Source of the DNA: Drosophila miranda
Lineage: Eukaryota; Arthropoda; Insecta; Diptera; Drosophilidae
Reading direction: 5' to 3'
NCBI RefSeq assembly: GCF_003369915.1
Contig: NW_022881665.1
Location: 62,001 to 126,000, forward strand
DNA length: 64,000 nucleotides
This document shows positions 1-10,072 of this stretch, in pieces. A program made the translations under genes and the position numbers. The first letter of the stretch is position 1, and the number at the start of each line of letters is the position of its first letter. The notes under the pieces were generated by a model that saw nothing but the letters and a program-made list of their open reading frames with translations, had not been told where the DNA came from and did not search any database.

Positions 1-1156
1 GGGGGAACGTTGTGAGTTGCTGCGGACACCGCAACTGTACAGTTATACCCGATACTTAGTCAGTATGGCTCTCCTCCGGCAGACGCCGCTAATATTGAAC
101 GACACGACAAAGAGTGCGTGCGAGAGAGACAGAAAATCAGTCTGAGCGTGACGTCGCAAATTGATTTCTTGCTTTTGGCTACAAAAATGATCCGATCTGA
201 TCCAGGTTCAGCAATCTGATAGATGTGGTCGTTATCTATGATTCTGCGTTTTTAGTTTTCTCGAATCTGCAATATTGTGGATGAAACAGATTTTCGTCCT
301 TTGTGGGGGCGGAAAGAGGGGGGGCGAAATTCTGAGATATACGTTTTATAGTGAGATCTAACAGAAGTGCGGATAACAAATTTGGTTACTCTAGCCTTAA
401 TAGTCTCTGAGATTTGTGGATGCCCCAGATTTTCGTCCTTTGGGGGGGCGGAAGGGGGTGTGGCGAAATTTGGACACGAAACGGTCAAGGTCCGATATCA
501 CAGGAGTGTGGATACCAAATTTGGTTGCTCTGGCTCTTATAGGTTCTGAGATCCTTGAACTCATATTTTGCAATTGACAAAACCGACCATGAAACCTGTG
601 TGTTAGAGAGAGACAGAGCGAGAAAGAATTAAATTGTTTTCTTGCTTCTGGCTATAATCATTATACGATCTGGTTCAGATTTTGCAGTCTAGAAGATATA
701 GTCATTCTCTACGATTCTGCATTTTCTGTTTTCTCGTATCTTTGAATTTGTGGATGCCACAGATTTTCGCTCTTTGTGGGGGCGGAAGTGGGCGGGGCGA
801 CGTTTTGAAATATTTTTGTAGCAGTGACATATCACAGAAGTCTGGATCCAAAACATCGTTGCTCTAGATCTTATAGTCTTTGAGCACTAGGCGCTGAAGG
901 GGACGGTCAGACGGACGGACGGACGGACGGACGGACGGACGGACGGACGGACGGACGGACGGACGGACGGACGGACGGACGGACGGACAGACGGACAGAC
1001 GGACAGACAGACAGGCCTCAATCGACTCGGCTATTGATGCTGATCAAGAATATATATACTTTATGGGTTCGGAAACGATTTCTTCTGGACGTTACACATA
1101 TCCACTTTTACCACAAATCTAATATACCCCAATACTCATTTTGAGTATCGGGTATA
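1..1156 (-). mobile_element. DINE-1/ISY-type non-autonomous Helitron, copy H1
   Basis: Nearly complete element whose 3' end lies at the left edge of the window. Seen: a terminal hairpin near base 20 (TGCGG, ACA loop, CCGCA), a subterminal TATACCCGATACT at ~54, a GGAC microsatellite (~908-1010), and the inverted partner AGTATCGGGTATA at ~1144-1156. No open reading frame of note. These are the hallmarks of DINE-1-like Helitrons; the close match to three other copies here supports one recent family. The right flank (A-run then TAAGCTGG) is the same as at the copy in front of unit C. Confidence 0.85.
908..1014. repeat. (GGAC)n microsatellite inside Helitron H1
   Basis: About 20 tandem GGAC units followed by GACA-rich variants. 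Length differs strongly among the Helitron copies in the window (about 10 units at 11629-11668, an interrupted array at ~21127-21220, a short one at ~60900-60948), as expected for the internal microsatellite of this family. Confidence 0.95.
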
Positions 1157-1970
1157 AAAATAAGCTGGATTTCTCCAGTGGGTGTAGCTTTGCCATCGAC
1201 TTGGCCAGTGTATTTGAAAATCTCGACTGCTCTTTGGGCTTAAAGTTCTTTTAGAATCTCGTCGTTTGAAATATAATTGTGTGATGGACCTATGTCCGGC
1301 TGAGGTAAGCTCAGTTACGTCCAAGGTCAATCCACAAGAATTTTATAGATGGATGGAACCATAACGGAGGCGTTGTGGTTGGCCTGCGGCAGAGAGGATG
1401 GAGCGGAGCCTGTTCGAGAGTCACTTGTGGTGTGCGTCGAACTGTGCTTAGGGACGTAGAGTGGAATAGTGCCAGAGCCTCGACCCTTTGTAATGACCTA
1501 CGCTGTTCATATTATTTAAATACTTGGTTTGGCTTTTATTCGTTTCTTCGTTTCTTATGATGTTTTTGGTGAGTCCGAGTTAATCTGCGGGGTAACGTCT
1601 ACACTCGGAGCCGGGCTCGCATTTCGCCAATTTGGCAGTTGTGGGTTGACCTGGCTTATTCCTCTCCGACTTGGGGTCCGTATTTTGGCAACTCGGCGGG
1701 TTTGCCATTGGTGCTCGTCGTGGTCTTCCTTGGTGTGTCATCGTTTTCGCGGTTGATGAACCTGGAAGACTGCACCTGATCGGTTGCTCGGACCGAAGTG
1801 GAGTATCCGCGTGACCGGGTATGATTAGTCGTCACTTTATGGGGTATTCTCTTGGCGGCGAGTGAAAAAGTGGATGAGGTGTCTTAAATGTTGTTAGTCG
1901 GAATTCGCGTTGGGGTCGGTGTTGTAGACCCGTTTAGGTTCGTTACAATTGAGGTTTGGAGCATAAACAG
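1157..1970. other. Unrecognised unit segment, unit A
   Basis: About 0.8 kb present in all three units with only scattered changes. I do not recognise it. It has short open stretches on both strands; on the minus strand of the unit C copy one runs 98 codons (21744-22040) and is rich in basic and polar residues, which could be a decayed retroelement gag, but no zinc knuckle or other diagnostic motif is visible. It is moderately GC-rich compared with the AT-rich DNA that follows. Confidence 0.4.
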
Positions 1971-2335
1971 AAGATACGAGAAAACTAACTAGCCAGAATA
2001 ATCTGGAAGTCTGGATCAAATCGGATAATGATTATTATAACGCCGGAATGAAAATATTAATTTTCAATGGCTACGCAACGCCGTTCACGCGCTTACTCAT
2101 TTTCATTATCTCTCTCTATCTATCTCACTCTCACACACACTCTTCATCGTGCAGTATGCACTGACTTATTGTAGGGCATGATGAAATTATACACGGCGGT
2201 CTCGTCAAAAGCCGAAGCTCGTTCGTGTTGTCCCTTATCGTCAGTGCATGCTTGCTTGTTGATGCGGATAGTGTTGGGTAAACATTACTCATGAGCAACA
2301 CAACACTATTCACGGACGAATTTTTTGATATGTGC

Positions 2336-2576
2336 TTAACCCTTTTGTTCCAACCTCAAAAAAATGACATATTGCATATTAGATTACATAAATAGCATAT
2401 ACAAAAAAACTCAAAGAATTATAAGTAATATTTATATATTATGTAAAAGAACATTTTAATATTACTAAAAATTTTGAAGCAAAATTATTAATGGCTGCAC
2501 AAAATTTAAATATTACTGTATCAGTAAAATCATTTTATTTTAAAATTTTAAACCCCACGAGCCTGTTGAGGGTTAA
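2336..2576. mobile_element. TTAA-flanked MITE-like element, unit A
   Basis: A 233-bp AT-rich block starting TTAA-CCCT and ending AGGG-TTAA. A duplicated TTAA target with CCCT/AGGG termini is the signature of piggyBac-superfamily insertions. The terminal repeat match beyond four bases is weak and there is no coding potential, so it would be non-autonomous. It interrupts the degenerate Helitron. Confidence 0.45.
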
Positions 2577-2645
2577 TCAACATCAACATATGTCGTCTCA
2601 CTCACACTTACTATACTATGTGTTTTTCAGTCGCACTAATTGCTA

Positions 2646-2657
2646 GGGTATAAATTT
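2646..2657 (+). promoter_or_regulatory. TATA-like box upstream of exonuclease copy A
   Basis: GGGTATAAATTT, ~390 bp before the ATG. By position it corresponds to the subterminal GGGTATAA repeat of the Helitron, so it may be a TE-derived promoter element or merely a TE relic. The same sequence is found at 12683-12694 (unit B) and ~22817-22828 (unit C). Confidence 0.3.
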
Positions 2658-3041
2658 AAAATCGCGGCCGTAGCTGCGACTCACAACGTTCCTTTTCGTA
2701 AAAGGCACTAAACTTTGCTTTTCACTGCGCTTTATTTACCGACTGACAATTGTACTACAAAGTCGCATTTTATTAAAAATCGATGGATATCGAATAAATT
2801 CACAAATCCCAATGATAGGTCAAAAGTTATCGTTACTCAGCAAAAACTGCAAGCACTGTCAAAAAAACGGCAGCATATTACATTACAAAGAAAAAGAATT
2901 CAATTGGAATTGCACAAACACAGTCGGCCTTCATAAAAGTGTACAAAGCAACTGGGCTAATACATCAGAGAATATTCCTGAAAGGAGCTCGTCCAGATCC
3001 AGTTAACCAAACAGAATTCACGCATATCCAAGCAGTTGACA

Positions 3042-3713
3042 ATGCATCCTTTTACTTATGCCATATCCGTGAACTTCGTGGTCACCTGCTGGGAAAATCA
3101 ACCGGCTCAACAATTTAGATTGTCGGAGATAATTGAGTTCCCAGCCATTTTGGTCAATCTGAAAACGGGTATGGTCGAGGCGGAGTTTCACAAGTACGTG
3201 ATGCCCGTGGAGTCGCCGCAACTGAGCGAATACTGTACCAGTCTGACGGGCATTCAGCAGAAGACTGTGGAGGCGGGAGTGCCACTGCAGACGGCACTCA
3301 ATTCCTTTATCGAGTGGCTGAAGAAGGAATTGAGCGCCCGCAACCTGGTGCTACCAAAGATGAGTATGACCAATCCACAGGGAAACTGTTTCTTCGTCAC
3401 CTGGGCGAACTGGGACTTTGGAATCTGTCTTGCCAAGGAGTGCGCACGCAAGAATATACGTAAACCAACCTGCTTCAATCAGTGGATAGACGCGAGGGCC
3501 ATCTACAAGAAGTGGTACAAGTATCGTCCCTTCAGCTTCGACAATGCCCTGGCCCATGTGAGGCTGACCTTCCAGGGACGTGCTCACTCCGGCATCGATG
3601 ATGCCAAGAATCTGGGCAATCTCATTTGCAAGATGTCTCGTGATGGAGCCCCCTTTTCGATCACCAAGGATCTGACACCACATAAGGAGCTCAACGAGAA
3701 CCGTGGCTTCTGA
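3042..3713 (+). CDS. Snp-like: Snipper/ERI1-family DEDDh 3'-5' exonuclease paralogue, copy A (probable pseudoenzyme)
   Basis: The 223-residue frame spans one whole ERI1-type exonuclease domain. Family members trim 3' ends of structured RNA or DNA with two metal ions held by a D-x-E, a second Asp, and H-x4-D. Visible: SEIIEFPAILVN (~28-39), LTGIQQKTVEAGVP (~68-81), FVTWANWDFG with Asp125 (motif II), FNQWIDARAIYKKWYKYRP (~145-163), and HSGIDDAKN with His182 and Asp187 (motif III). Motif I, normally D-F-E-A-T-C-W, reads N-F-V-V-T-C-W: Asp is Asn11 (3072-3074) and Glu is Val13 (3078-3080). A catalytically dead but folded protein is inferred. The start chosen is the first ATG in frame; a TTG lies two codons upstream and earlier exons cannot be excluded. 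The best known relative is Drosophila Snipper. It is the only fully open copy of three. Confidence 0.85.
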   Translation: MHPFTYAISVNFVVTCWENQPAQQFRLSEIIEFPAILVNLKTGMVEAEFHKYVMPVESPQLSEYCTSLTGIQQKTVEAGVPLQTALNSFIEWLKKELSARNLVLPKMSMTNPQGNCFFVTWANWDFGICLAKECARKNIRKPTCFNQWIDARAIYKKWYKYRPFSFDNALAHVRLTFQGRAHSGIDDAKNLGNLICKMSRDGAPFSITKDLTPHKELNENRGF

Positions 3714-4292
3714 GCTTAAGCGGTCAGCCATCAGCCATCAGCCATTAGCCATTAGCCATCCCAGCCAGAGCCAGAGCCCCCCAGCCAGAGCATAATAATC
3801 CATTTGTTTGTTGGATTATGTTTAATATTCAACGCCACAGTAACCCAAGGACACTAATGCTGACTAAAAGATGGGCCCAATTTAAACACAAATGTAAACG
3901 CCAAATAAGATTATTGTTTTTTTATTATCTACATAATTTCTTTTGACAGAAATAACGACTTGACATTTGAAGTGCGTCGCCATCGCAGCAAAGCCCCAGC
4001 ACCTGCATCTGGATATCAAAAGCCAGCAAGAAAACCACAACACTAAAAATCCACTCATTTATCCTATTGGGTGTAGAGAATGATTATGAGTTTTGCATAA
4101 TCTGAACACAAATGTAATAGCAAAATAATTATCTTGTTTTCTTTTTATATTTTATCTAACATAAATTAAATTGATGTGCATCGCAATAACAGCCGATCGC
4201 CTGCCAGAAGCCATTAGCCATCCCACCAAAGCAGAATGAGCCAGAACACAAAAAAAGCCATTTATTTATTTGATTATATTTAATACACTTAA
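3714..4292. repeat. Imperfect direct repeats 3' of exonuclease copy A
   Basis: AT-rich, no gene. It begins with short GCCATCAGCC/GCCATTAGCC tandems. Larger blocks then recur in degenerate form: GCCATTAGCCATCCCA at ~3745 and ~4209; ACACAAATGTAA with an AAATAA/T-run continuation at ~3888 and ~4107; a GTGC-ATCGC-AT core at ~3972 and ~4176. A third version lies at ~4605-4710 after a Helitron fragment. It looks like old tandem duplication of the gene's 3' flank. Confidence 0.55.
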
Positions 4293-4605
4293 TACGCTGC
4301 GTAGCCACTGCAAATTGATTTGTTCGGTTATAATAATGATCCGATCCGATTCAGATTCGGCAATCTGGTAGATATGGTTATTCTCTATGATTGTTCAAAA
4401 TTGTGGATGCCACAGATCTTCGTCCTTTGTGATGGCGAAAGAGGGTGGGGTGAAATTTTGAAATACATATCACTAGGCGCTCATAGGGACGGACAAACGG
4501 ACGGGCGGACAGACAGACATGGCTCTATCGACCCTCGACTATAGATGCTGATCAAGAATATACATACATATATACTTTATAGGTTCCTTATGAAAGGGGG
4601 GTATA
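4293..4605 (-). mobile_element. Short DINE-1-like Helitron fragment, unit A
   Basis: About 310 bp. Keeps the family blocks GCTGCGTAGCCACTGCAAAT, GATCCGAT, CAGATTCGGCAATCTG, GTGGATGCCACAGAT, CACTAGGCGCT, a short GGAC-type tract and GATGCTGATCAAGAATAT, with large internal deletions relative to H1. Present in all three units, so it predates the amplification. Confidence 0.7.
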
Positions 4606-5188
4606 CAAATTGTTCTTTTTTTTTTTGTTATGTATTTTATCTAATTTCTTTTGACAGCAATTGATATGAATTTAAATTTGATGTGCATCGCAATCGCAGC
4701 TACCACATCTACAATCTAAACACCTACGTACGAGTACATCTAATCATAGCAATAAATATGGCCTTATAGCAAACACATTTTGCTACTATTCATACTTACT
4801 TGGTAATGATTAGCCATAGTCTTCAATATGGACTTATTTTTTCATCGATTTTCATCGCCTACACTAGGTGATACGGTATAAAAATAAGATTAAAACATCC
4901 AGGAACAGGAGGTTGGGAAGATCCTACCGCCCAACGTTTTGGCACAATGTTTGTATATTTGCTGATCACTTTCCTCTGGGACCCCTCCAAGCACTCAAGT
5001 AGTCGAATTCCCAAATGGGAAAGCAAGAATAGCTCGATATTTTGTCGAAACTAAATTAGAGAAATTAAGAAAAACGAGACATCCAAATTGTCATAGAATT
5101 GGAGTTTAGATATAGCCCAATGCGAATATTGAATATATGTACATATATCTCAGTAGGATAATATTAGTGGAGTTTTTAGTGGGAACAA
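4606..5188. other. AT-rich intergenic stretch, unit A
   Basis: No gene seen. It opens with the third degenerate copy of the 3'-flank repeat (TTTTGACAGCAATTGATATG, ATGTGCATCGCAATCGCAGC), then low-complexity AT-rich DNA. Conserved among units at the level of the rest of the unit. Confidence 0.5.
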
Positions 5189-5775
5189 TTGAGAGACTTG
5201 ACTTATCTCCTTCGAAATGTTCTGTGCCGCAATTTCCAGTCTGGCCTTGAATCTAATCCCCTATTCAAGTCGGAGCATCTACAGAAGAATGCGGATTCAA
5301 GATGGAATTTGCTTGCATCCCTTAGCCAAGTTGTGAAGTGTCACTTAGAGGAAGTGTTGGAAACAGACAGACTTGCTCCATACCCTGGGCCATACCATGT
5401 GGCCTCTGTTCGGTTTGTGACCGACTCCTGCGGTTCCTGTAGGCTTCTACGAGTATTCATATTCCAAAGAATCCGAAGTGCCTGAAAAGAAAAAGAATTT
5501 TTCGGTGGTAAATGGTAAAGATGATGAGAAGAATGCCTGTAATGACCTAGTGACCGCCGCAAAAGTTCTGTCGGCTGTACAGGACTCAATAGGCTCGTTG
5601 GAACCCAACGTACACTATGTTGAGCAAGCAGCAACCATTTGAAGACTCTTGCGAAGGGTGCCTCAAAAGATACATGAAATTAAGTGCAGCTGAGTGGGGT
5701 GATTTGAATAGGCTTGTTACTACCCTGGAACCGATGTACCTTGCCACAGAAAAGTTGCAATTGTTCACCAATTGA
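5189..5775 (+). pseudogene. hAT-like transposase remnant, unit A
   Basis: Two open pieces. The first (5189-5485) contains NPLFKSEHLQKNADSRWNLL, resembling the K-D-x-x-T-R-W-N region of hAT transposases. The second (5617-5775, 52 codons) contains MKLSAAEWGDLNRLVTTLEP followed by MYLATEK, resembling the W-x-x-L-x-x-L-V-x-x-L-x-P-x-x-x-A-T block just downstream in that family. The two pieces are out of frame, separated by ~130 bp of unplaced sequence, and no termini are recognised. The second piece stays open in all three units. The family call rests on pattern only. Confidence 0.42.
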
Positions 5776-5934
5776 CTTCTATAAGCTATGGCTGGAGGTC
5801 AATAAGTCTAATGCATTTGCAGCTATTTCATTTAAATGAGCCCTTTAGTATTTATCATTATAGATATATGTAAGCGACGCATACTTAACCATAAGCATAA
5901 GCATAGCCCTCATACACGCCCTATCACTGCGGCC

Positions 5935-6595
5935 AGATCGACGATTGATTCCGTTGGTAGAGTGGTGGAATAGCCAGCACTAGATGGAAACGTGGCGGTA
6001 AGGAGCACTGCATAATGGTCACGCTGGACATTAAGAACGTGTTTAACACGGCGATGTGGAGCTGCATCCTAAGGGCGCTAGAGACTTTCGACACACCCAG
6101 GTACCGAGGCCGGCACGGAGCAATAGGAGGTATTTGCAGGCGTCCAGCAGGGGTCGGTGCTGGGCCCCACACTGTGGAACGCAATGAACGACGGCATATT
6201 GCGACTCAGCCTCCCCCACGTAGTGCATATGGTGGGTTTTTCAGACGATGTGGCTGTTCTAGTGGTGGGAAAACTCTTGGCCGGAGACTTGGAGAAGACC
6301 TGCAACCAGACAATAGCGCGTATTCAACAGTGGCTGGAGAGGGTCGGGCTCGAACTCGCTCCCCACAAGACCGAGGCAGTGTTGGTGTCCAGCCGAAAGA
6401 AAGCTGAGACAGTCCTGCCACGGTCATATCTCTGCCATGGATGCTGGCTAATGGTAGTCGGGCGGAGTAAAGAAAACTCTCAATGAAATTACCCCAATCT
6501 ATAGTGACACTGTTACATGCCGAGGGATGCATGGCCGAGGGGTTGCTCGGTTGCTAATATACGGACTCTGGATACCTGCCGACCTCCAGTATAAA
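5935..6595 (+). pseudogene. R1-like non-LTR reverse transcriptase fragment, unit A
   Basis: Fragments of an RT domain: GRSTIDSVGRVVE, a frame change, then MVTLDIKNVFNTAMWSCILR (palm motif A, D in LDIKN), a deletion, then VPQGSVLGPTLWNAMNDGI-type sequence reached by a second frame, then MVGFSDDVAVLV (motif C, F-S-D-D where the family usually has F-A-D-D) and GLELAPHKTEAVLVSSRKK. It ends in an A-run near 6590. The order and spacing fit the R1/LOA group; frameshifts and the missing stretch between motifs A and B make it dead. Confidence 0.75.
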
Positions 6596-6619
6596 AAAAA
6601 AATTTAATTTAAATTAAGT

Positions 6620-7960
6620 AGTCGTTAGTCAGCTCTCGCTGCGTTCGGCTGTGTTTTCGCTATGTCGCTTTATTACTGCTCAGAATGCAATTCGTCACCT
6701 TGAGGCTGTCCGCTGTTCTTCTTTATGCCGCCGAGCGTTTCATCTGACGTGCATCGATTTGCATGCAAGTGCAGTTAAACTCTTGAGAAATCTGCTAATT
6801 TGTTATGGCATACCTGCATATTGGTCAATTTGCTACCGCGACGGGGCCAGAAGCGGTGGTGAAATTTGTTGCCAATAAACTCAAGGTGTCGGAGGGGGAA
6901 ATTTCTTGCGTGAAATTGGTTAAGCGAGATGCTGATCTATCTGCGTTATCTGGTGCTCCCCGTGGTCTTTGATGATAGATTCTGGCCAGTATCGGTAAGG
7001 GTTTCGCGCATAGACAGAGGCCGGAAGCTGATTTGACGGCAGTTAATCTGTGTGCAGCTGTGCCACTGCGGACGTCCACGCTGACTCAGAAAGCTCCAGG
7101 TTCATCCACTTCAAAAAAAACCCCAGTGAAACCCCTTTGGTTTTATGATCGCCGCTTCTCCACAAAATATTCTGCTTGCACTTTTTTGACGAAGAGTCAG
7201 CAGCTCGTCGTGCACTCTTATGTGGAACACTCTTCAGCATCATCACCTAGATTGGCTCTCCCTGCCCAATCTTCTGGACGAGGATGGTGTGCTGCTATTT
7301 CGGACTCCGGCACATAAGCAGGTTTCAAGCATGGGTCTCGGCCCTTTGGTTCAGTGGGATATGCCTGAACCTCCACTGGATCCATCTTCCGTGGCCGCTA
7401 ACAGGACGGCACCGCCACTTTCTGGGACCGTGCCGATGGACGGTGCCAAGACTCAGGCTGTCAGCTTGGCTACCCCTACGTGTGACTTCGACGTTGTCAT
7501 TTTGTTTGAAACCTGGCTCAATTCAAACTTTTTCGACAACGAATACTTCGATCCTAACCTTTTCCAGGTGTTTCGTAAGGACAGAGATTGTGCCAAGACG
7601 AAGCGCTGCAGAGAAGGTGGGGTCATTGTGGCCGTCAGACACACCCTACTGGATGGTGACTCTGTTCTGGATCAGATTGGTGTGGCGGTGGCTGGCCAGT
7701 CGGAGACGCTATTAGCGCATCGTACATTCCACCGAATAGCTGTCACACACTCAAAACATTGCTAAAATATATGTTATGGTATTCTGCGAGACCGTCAGCA
7801 CCTCTGCGTTGCTGGCGACTTCAATTTGGGTTCGTTGATATGGTCCGGCGATCCGCAGTCGTCGGCTATGATACCAAGCAATGTACATTTGCCGCACGAG
7901 ATTCTCTTGCTAGATGATTTTTTTAGTATGGGCTTAACCAAAGTAAATAGTTTTTGTTAG
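6620..7960 (+). pseudogene. CR1/Jockey-like non-LTR element fragment, unit A
   Basis: A remnant spanning the end of ORF1 and the start of ORF2. ORF1 part: a Cys/His cluster (YYCSECN, then a frame change, then CSSLCRRAFHLTC) of PHD-like type and KFVANKLKVSEGEISCVKLV. ORF2 part: the start of an apurinic endonuclease domain, CDFDVVILFETWLN (7481-), GGVIVAVRHTLL, and after a frame break VAGDFNLGSLIWSG (~7807-7850). Reverse transcriptase is absent. The 181-codon frame 7220-7765 is the longest open part. Confidence 0.7.
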
Positions 7961-7969
7961 TTTGGATAT

Positions 7970-10072
7970 AGATTGCCATGTTACATCTTGCGAACTGCCT
8001 TGGACGGCTACGTGTCCGACGAGAGCGACCTAGCCAAGGGTCTTAGCCACATCGATGTCGGGGAGGAGCTGGAGTCCCCCGACAGCGACCTGGAAACAAC
8101 AATGGTGGAGGTGAGCCTCAGGAATGTCACTGACGCTCCTGCAGATAAACCTCCACCATTGTAAGGCAGCATCCGCTGCTCTACTGCTCCATCTAGCCAA
8201 GGGTGGAGCCTAAAAAGTCCTCATTTAGGATCCTCGGAAACAGGGTCCTCGGTCTGAGGACTCCAAACTATAAGCTATACGTAGCTGAAACCGCAGGTTA
8301 AATTCGTACCTGCATTCTTGCAAAAAGAGAGTGGCACTTATTTTTGCTCCCAAATTTCAGCAATGAAGACCACACCGAAGTGAGCCTCGAAGGCTAGGAG
8401 CGCTCACTGAGGATCTGCTCCGTATACATGGGTCATAACCAACCTGACCCAACCACTGCCAGTGGTTAAGCACTGACGCAAACGAAGGGGGTGAGTACCT
8501 CTTTTTAATTACTTACTGACCACTCAGATGTTCTTATTAAACCGGAAGTTATCCCACCTCTATTATTAAAAACCATGCCTCTCATGAGATACAGAGGAAC
8601 ATTGTAACCTGGAGGGTCCTGGAAAAACACTCCTTCTCGGACCACAGTAACATGGAAACTGTATTCTCTTTTTCATTACCGAAACCAGTTCAATTCCGGA
8701 CCCGCAGGCGGACAAATTGGACTCGGTACTCTGACTGCCTTTGTCGTGTTCTCCCTGAGTCCCCACCTGAGGAGGAGAGCTTCACCGACGCCTGCATTAA
8801 AGCGCTCGATAAATCCTGCCCACCTGGCAAGAACAGAGGCCGGAAGAAACCTGAATGGTAGACTCCGAAACTGGGCGAACTCCGGAAAGCCTCCCGGAGA
8901 CTCTTCAATAAAGCTAAGGCTGAAAACGTTGAGCAAAACTGGGCCGATTACAAGGCCAGTCTGTCAACCTACAACAAAGAACTTAGGAAAGCCAAACGCG
9001 CCTCTTGGCGTAAATTCTTTCGAAGACTACACCCACCCTACTTGAAGAATGTCGACCAGTCTTGGACCACGTCCAGCGATGAGTCGCTAAATCTGCTTCT
9101 TAATACTCACTACCCTGGCTACGATAAAAACAGACCCATATACTGTCGGCTCAAATGCTATCCTGAACCTGCTAGGCGAGGAGAACATTTTCTGGGCGAT
9201 CAAAAGCTTCTAACCATACAAGTCTGCGGGGACAGATGGCATTATCCCTGCCCAACTGATTCACGTGGTACTAAAAACCATTAATTGGCTCAAAATAATA
9301 AACGAGGGAGTATTCTTCCACGGGTGCATCCCGGCATGCCTTTTGGAAGGGAAGATCCACCGAAACGGCCCTACATTCGTTAGTCGAAGCGCCCCTGAAC
9401 TTTATGGAGTACACCCTGTTAGCCTTCCTCGACATAGAAGGCGCCTTTAATAACATCCCTCCGACCTCCATCACGGGCGCACTGGCAGCCCTGGGGGTTG
9501 ACTCCTGGACGGTGGTCGTCCATCCTAATCGATCAGATGCTACGAAGCAAGACGGTTGAGGCATCACTGAGGACGTTAACAACTACCAGATTTTTCAGCA
9601 AGTGAAGACCACAGAGCGGAGTCCTCTCGCCCCTCTTATGGAACGTGGCAGTGAACGAACTGTGAGTGCATGACAAGTAATCGCACGACGATGTCGAGAT
9701 GGGCAGACAAATGCAGGCCGTCAAATGTCAACCCGTCTAAAACGGATAGAGGATAGAGTAAAGAATGCACAGTGCACAGTGGACCTCTATACATGCAGGA
9801 AAGCAATCGGACTACAATGGGGAATGGCCCCGTATATAGTTCGGAATCTATACACCGCCATCATACGACCAATCATGCTCTATGGAGTGGTAGTATGGTG
9901 GCCAGCCCTAGACAAAAGAACTTGTCTCAACAGACTCAGTATAGTTCAACGCATGGCAGAGCTATGCATAACTGGCGGGCTACGCACTACTCCAGGGGAA
10001 GCCCTGGATACTGGAGCTACTATAACGAGCTGTTTTTATACCCCCTCCCCGGCTACCGCCTTAACCTAACCT
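7970..10072 (+). pseudogene. LOA/R1-like non-LTR element fragment, unit A
   Basis: Broken remains of a second RT element. In order: an acidic piece (7973-8164) of ORF1 type; endonuclease-region shreds (VLKRE-like, VYMGHNQPDP, WRVLEKHSFSDH); a lysine/arginine-rich linker (WADYKASLSTYNKELRKAKR); RT fingers and palm pieces (SAGTDGIIPAQLIH type, FLDIEGAFNN); a large deletion; and the thumb/connection segment 9725-10069 (RKAIGLQWGMAPYIVRNLY, IMLYGVVVWWPALDKRTCLN). Many frameshifts. Clade assignment within R1/LOA is by resemblance only. Confidence 0.72.

Larger units (their letters stand above)
1971..2692 (+). mobile_element. Degenerate DINE-1-like Helitron upstream of exonuclease copy A
   Basis: Shares ordered blocks with the intact Helitrons here: AAGATACGA, CTGGATCAAATCGGAT, TGGCTACGCAACGCC with a following CACGC, then a TCTC/CACACA tract. 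It ends in a 7-bp hairpin (TCGCGGC, loop CGTA, GCTGCGA; 2662-2679) followed by the same tail as H2, CTCACAACGTTCC. A separate TTAA-flanked element is nested in it. The Helitron 3' end is ~350 bp before the exonuclease ATG, so it probably forms the promoter-proximal DNA of that gene. Confidence 0.6.

Noticed and set aside
908-1014. CRISPR-like array
   Set aside because: It is a uniform four-base microsatellite inside a Helitron, with no spacers.
2715-3006. Short plus-strand frames upstream of the exonuclease as N-terminal exons
   Set aside because: Frames shift between units, no splice junction joins them convincingly to the domain, and no ATG-led frame continues into motif I. An upstream exon remains possible but cannot be supported.
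3351-3731. Minus-strand frame opposite the exonuclease gene (126 codons)
   Set aside because: It is the antisense shadow of a conserved coding domain; its frame is not preserved in the other copies and shows no known motif.
6206-6532. Minus-strand 108-codon frame over the RT fragment
   Set aside because: Antisense shadow of the reverse transcriptase, kept only because the underlying sequence is shared by the units.
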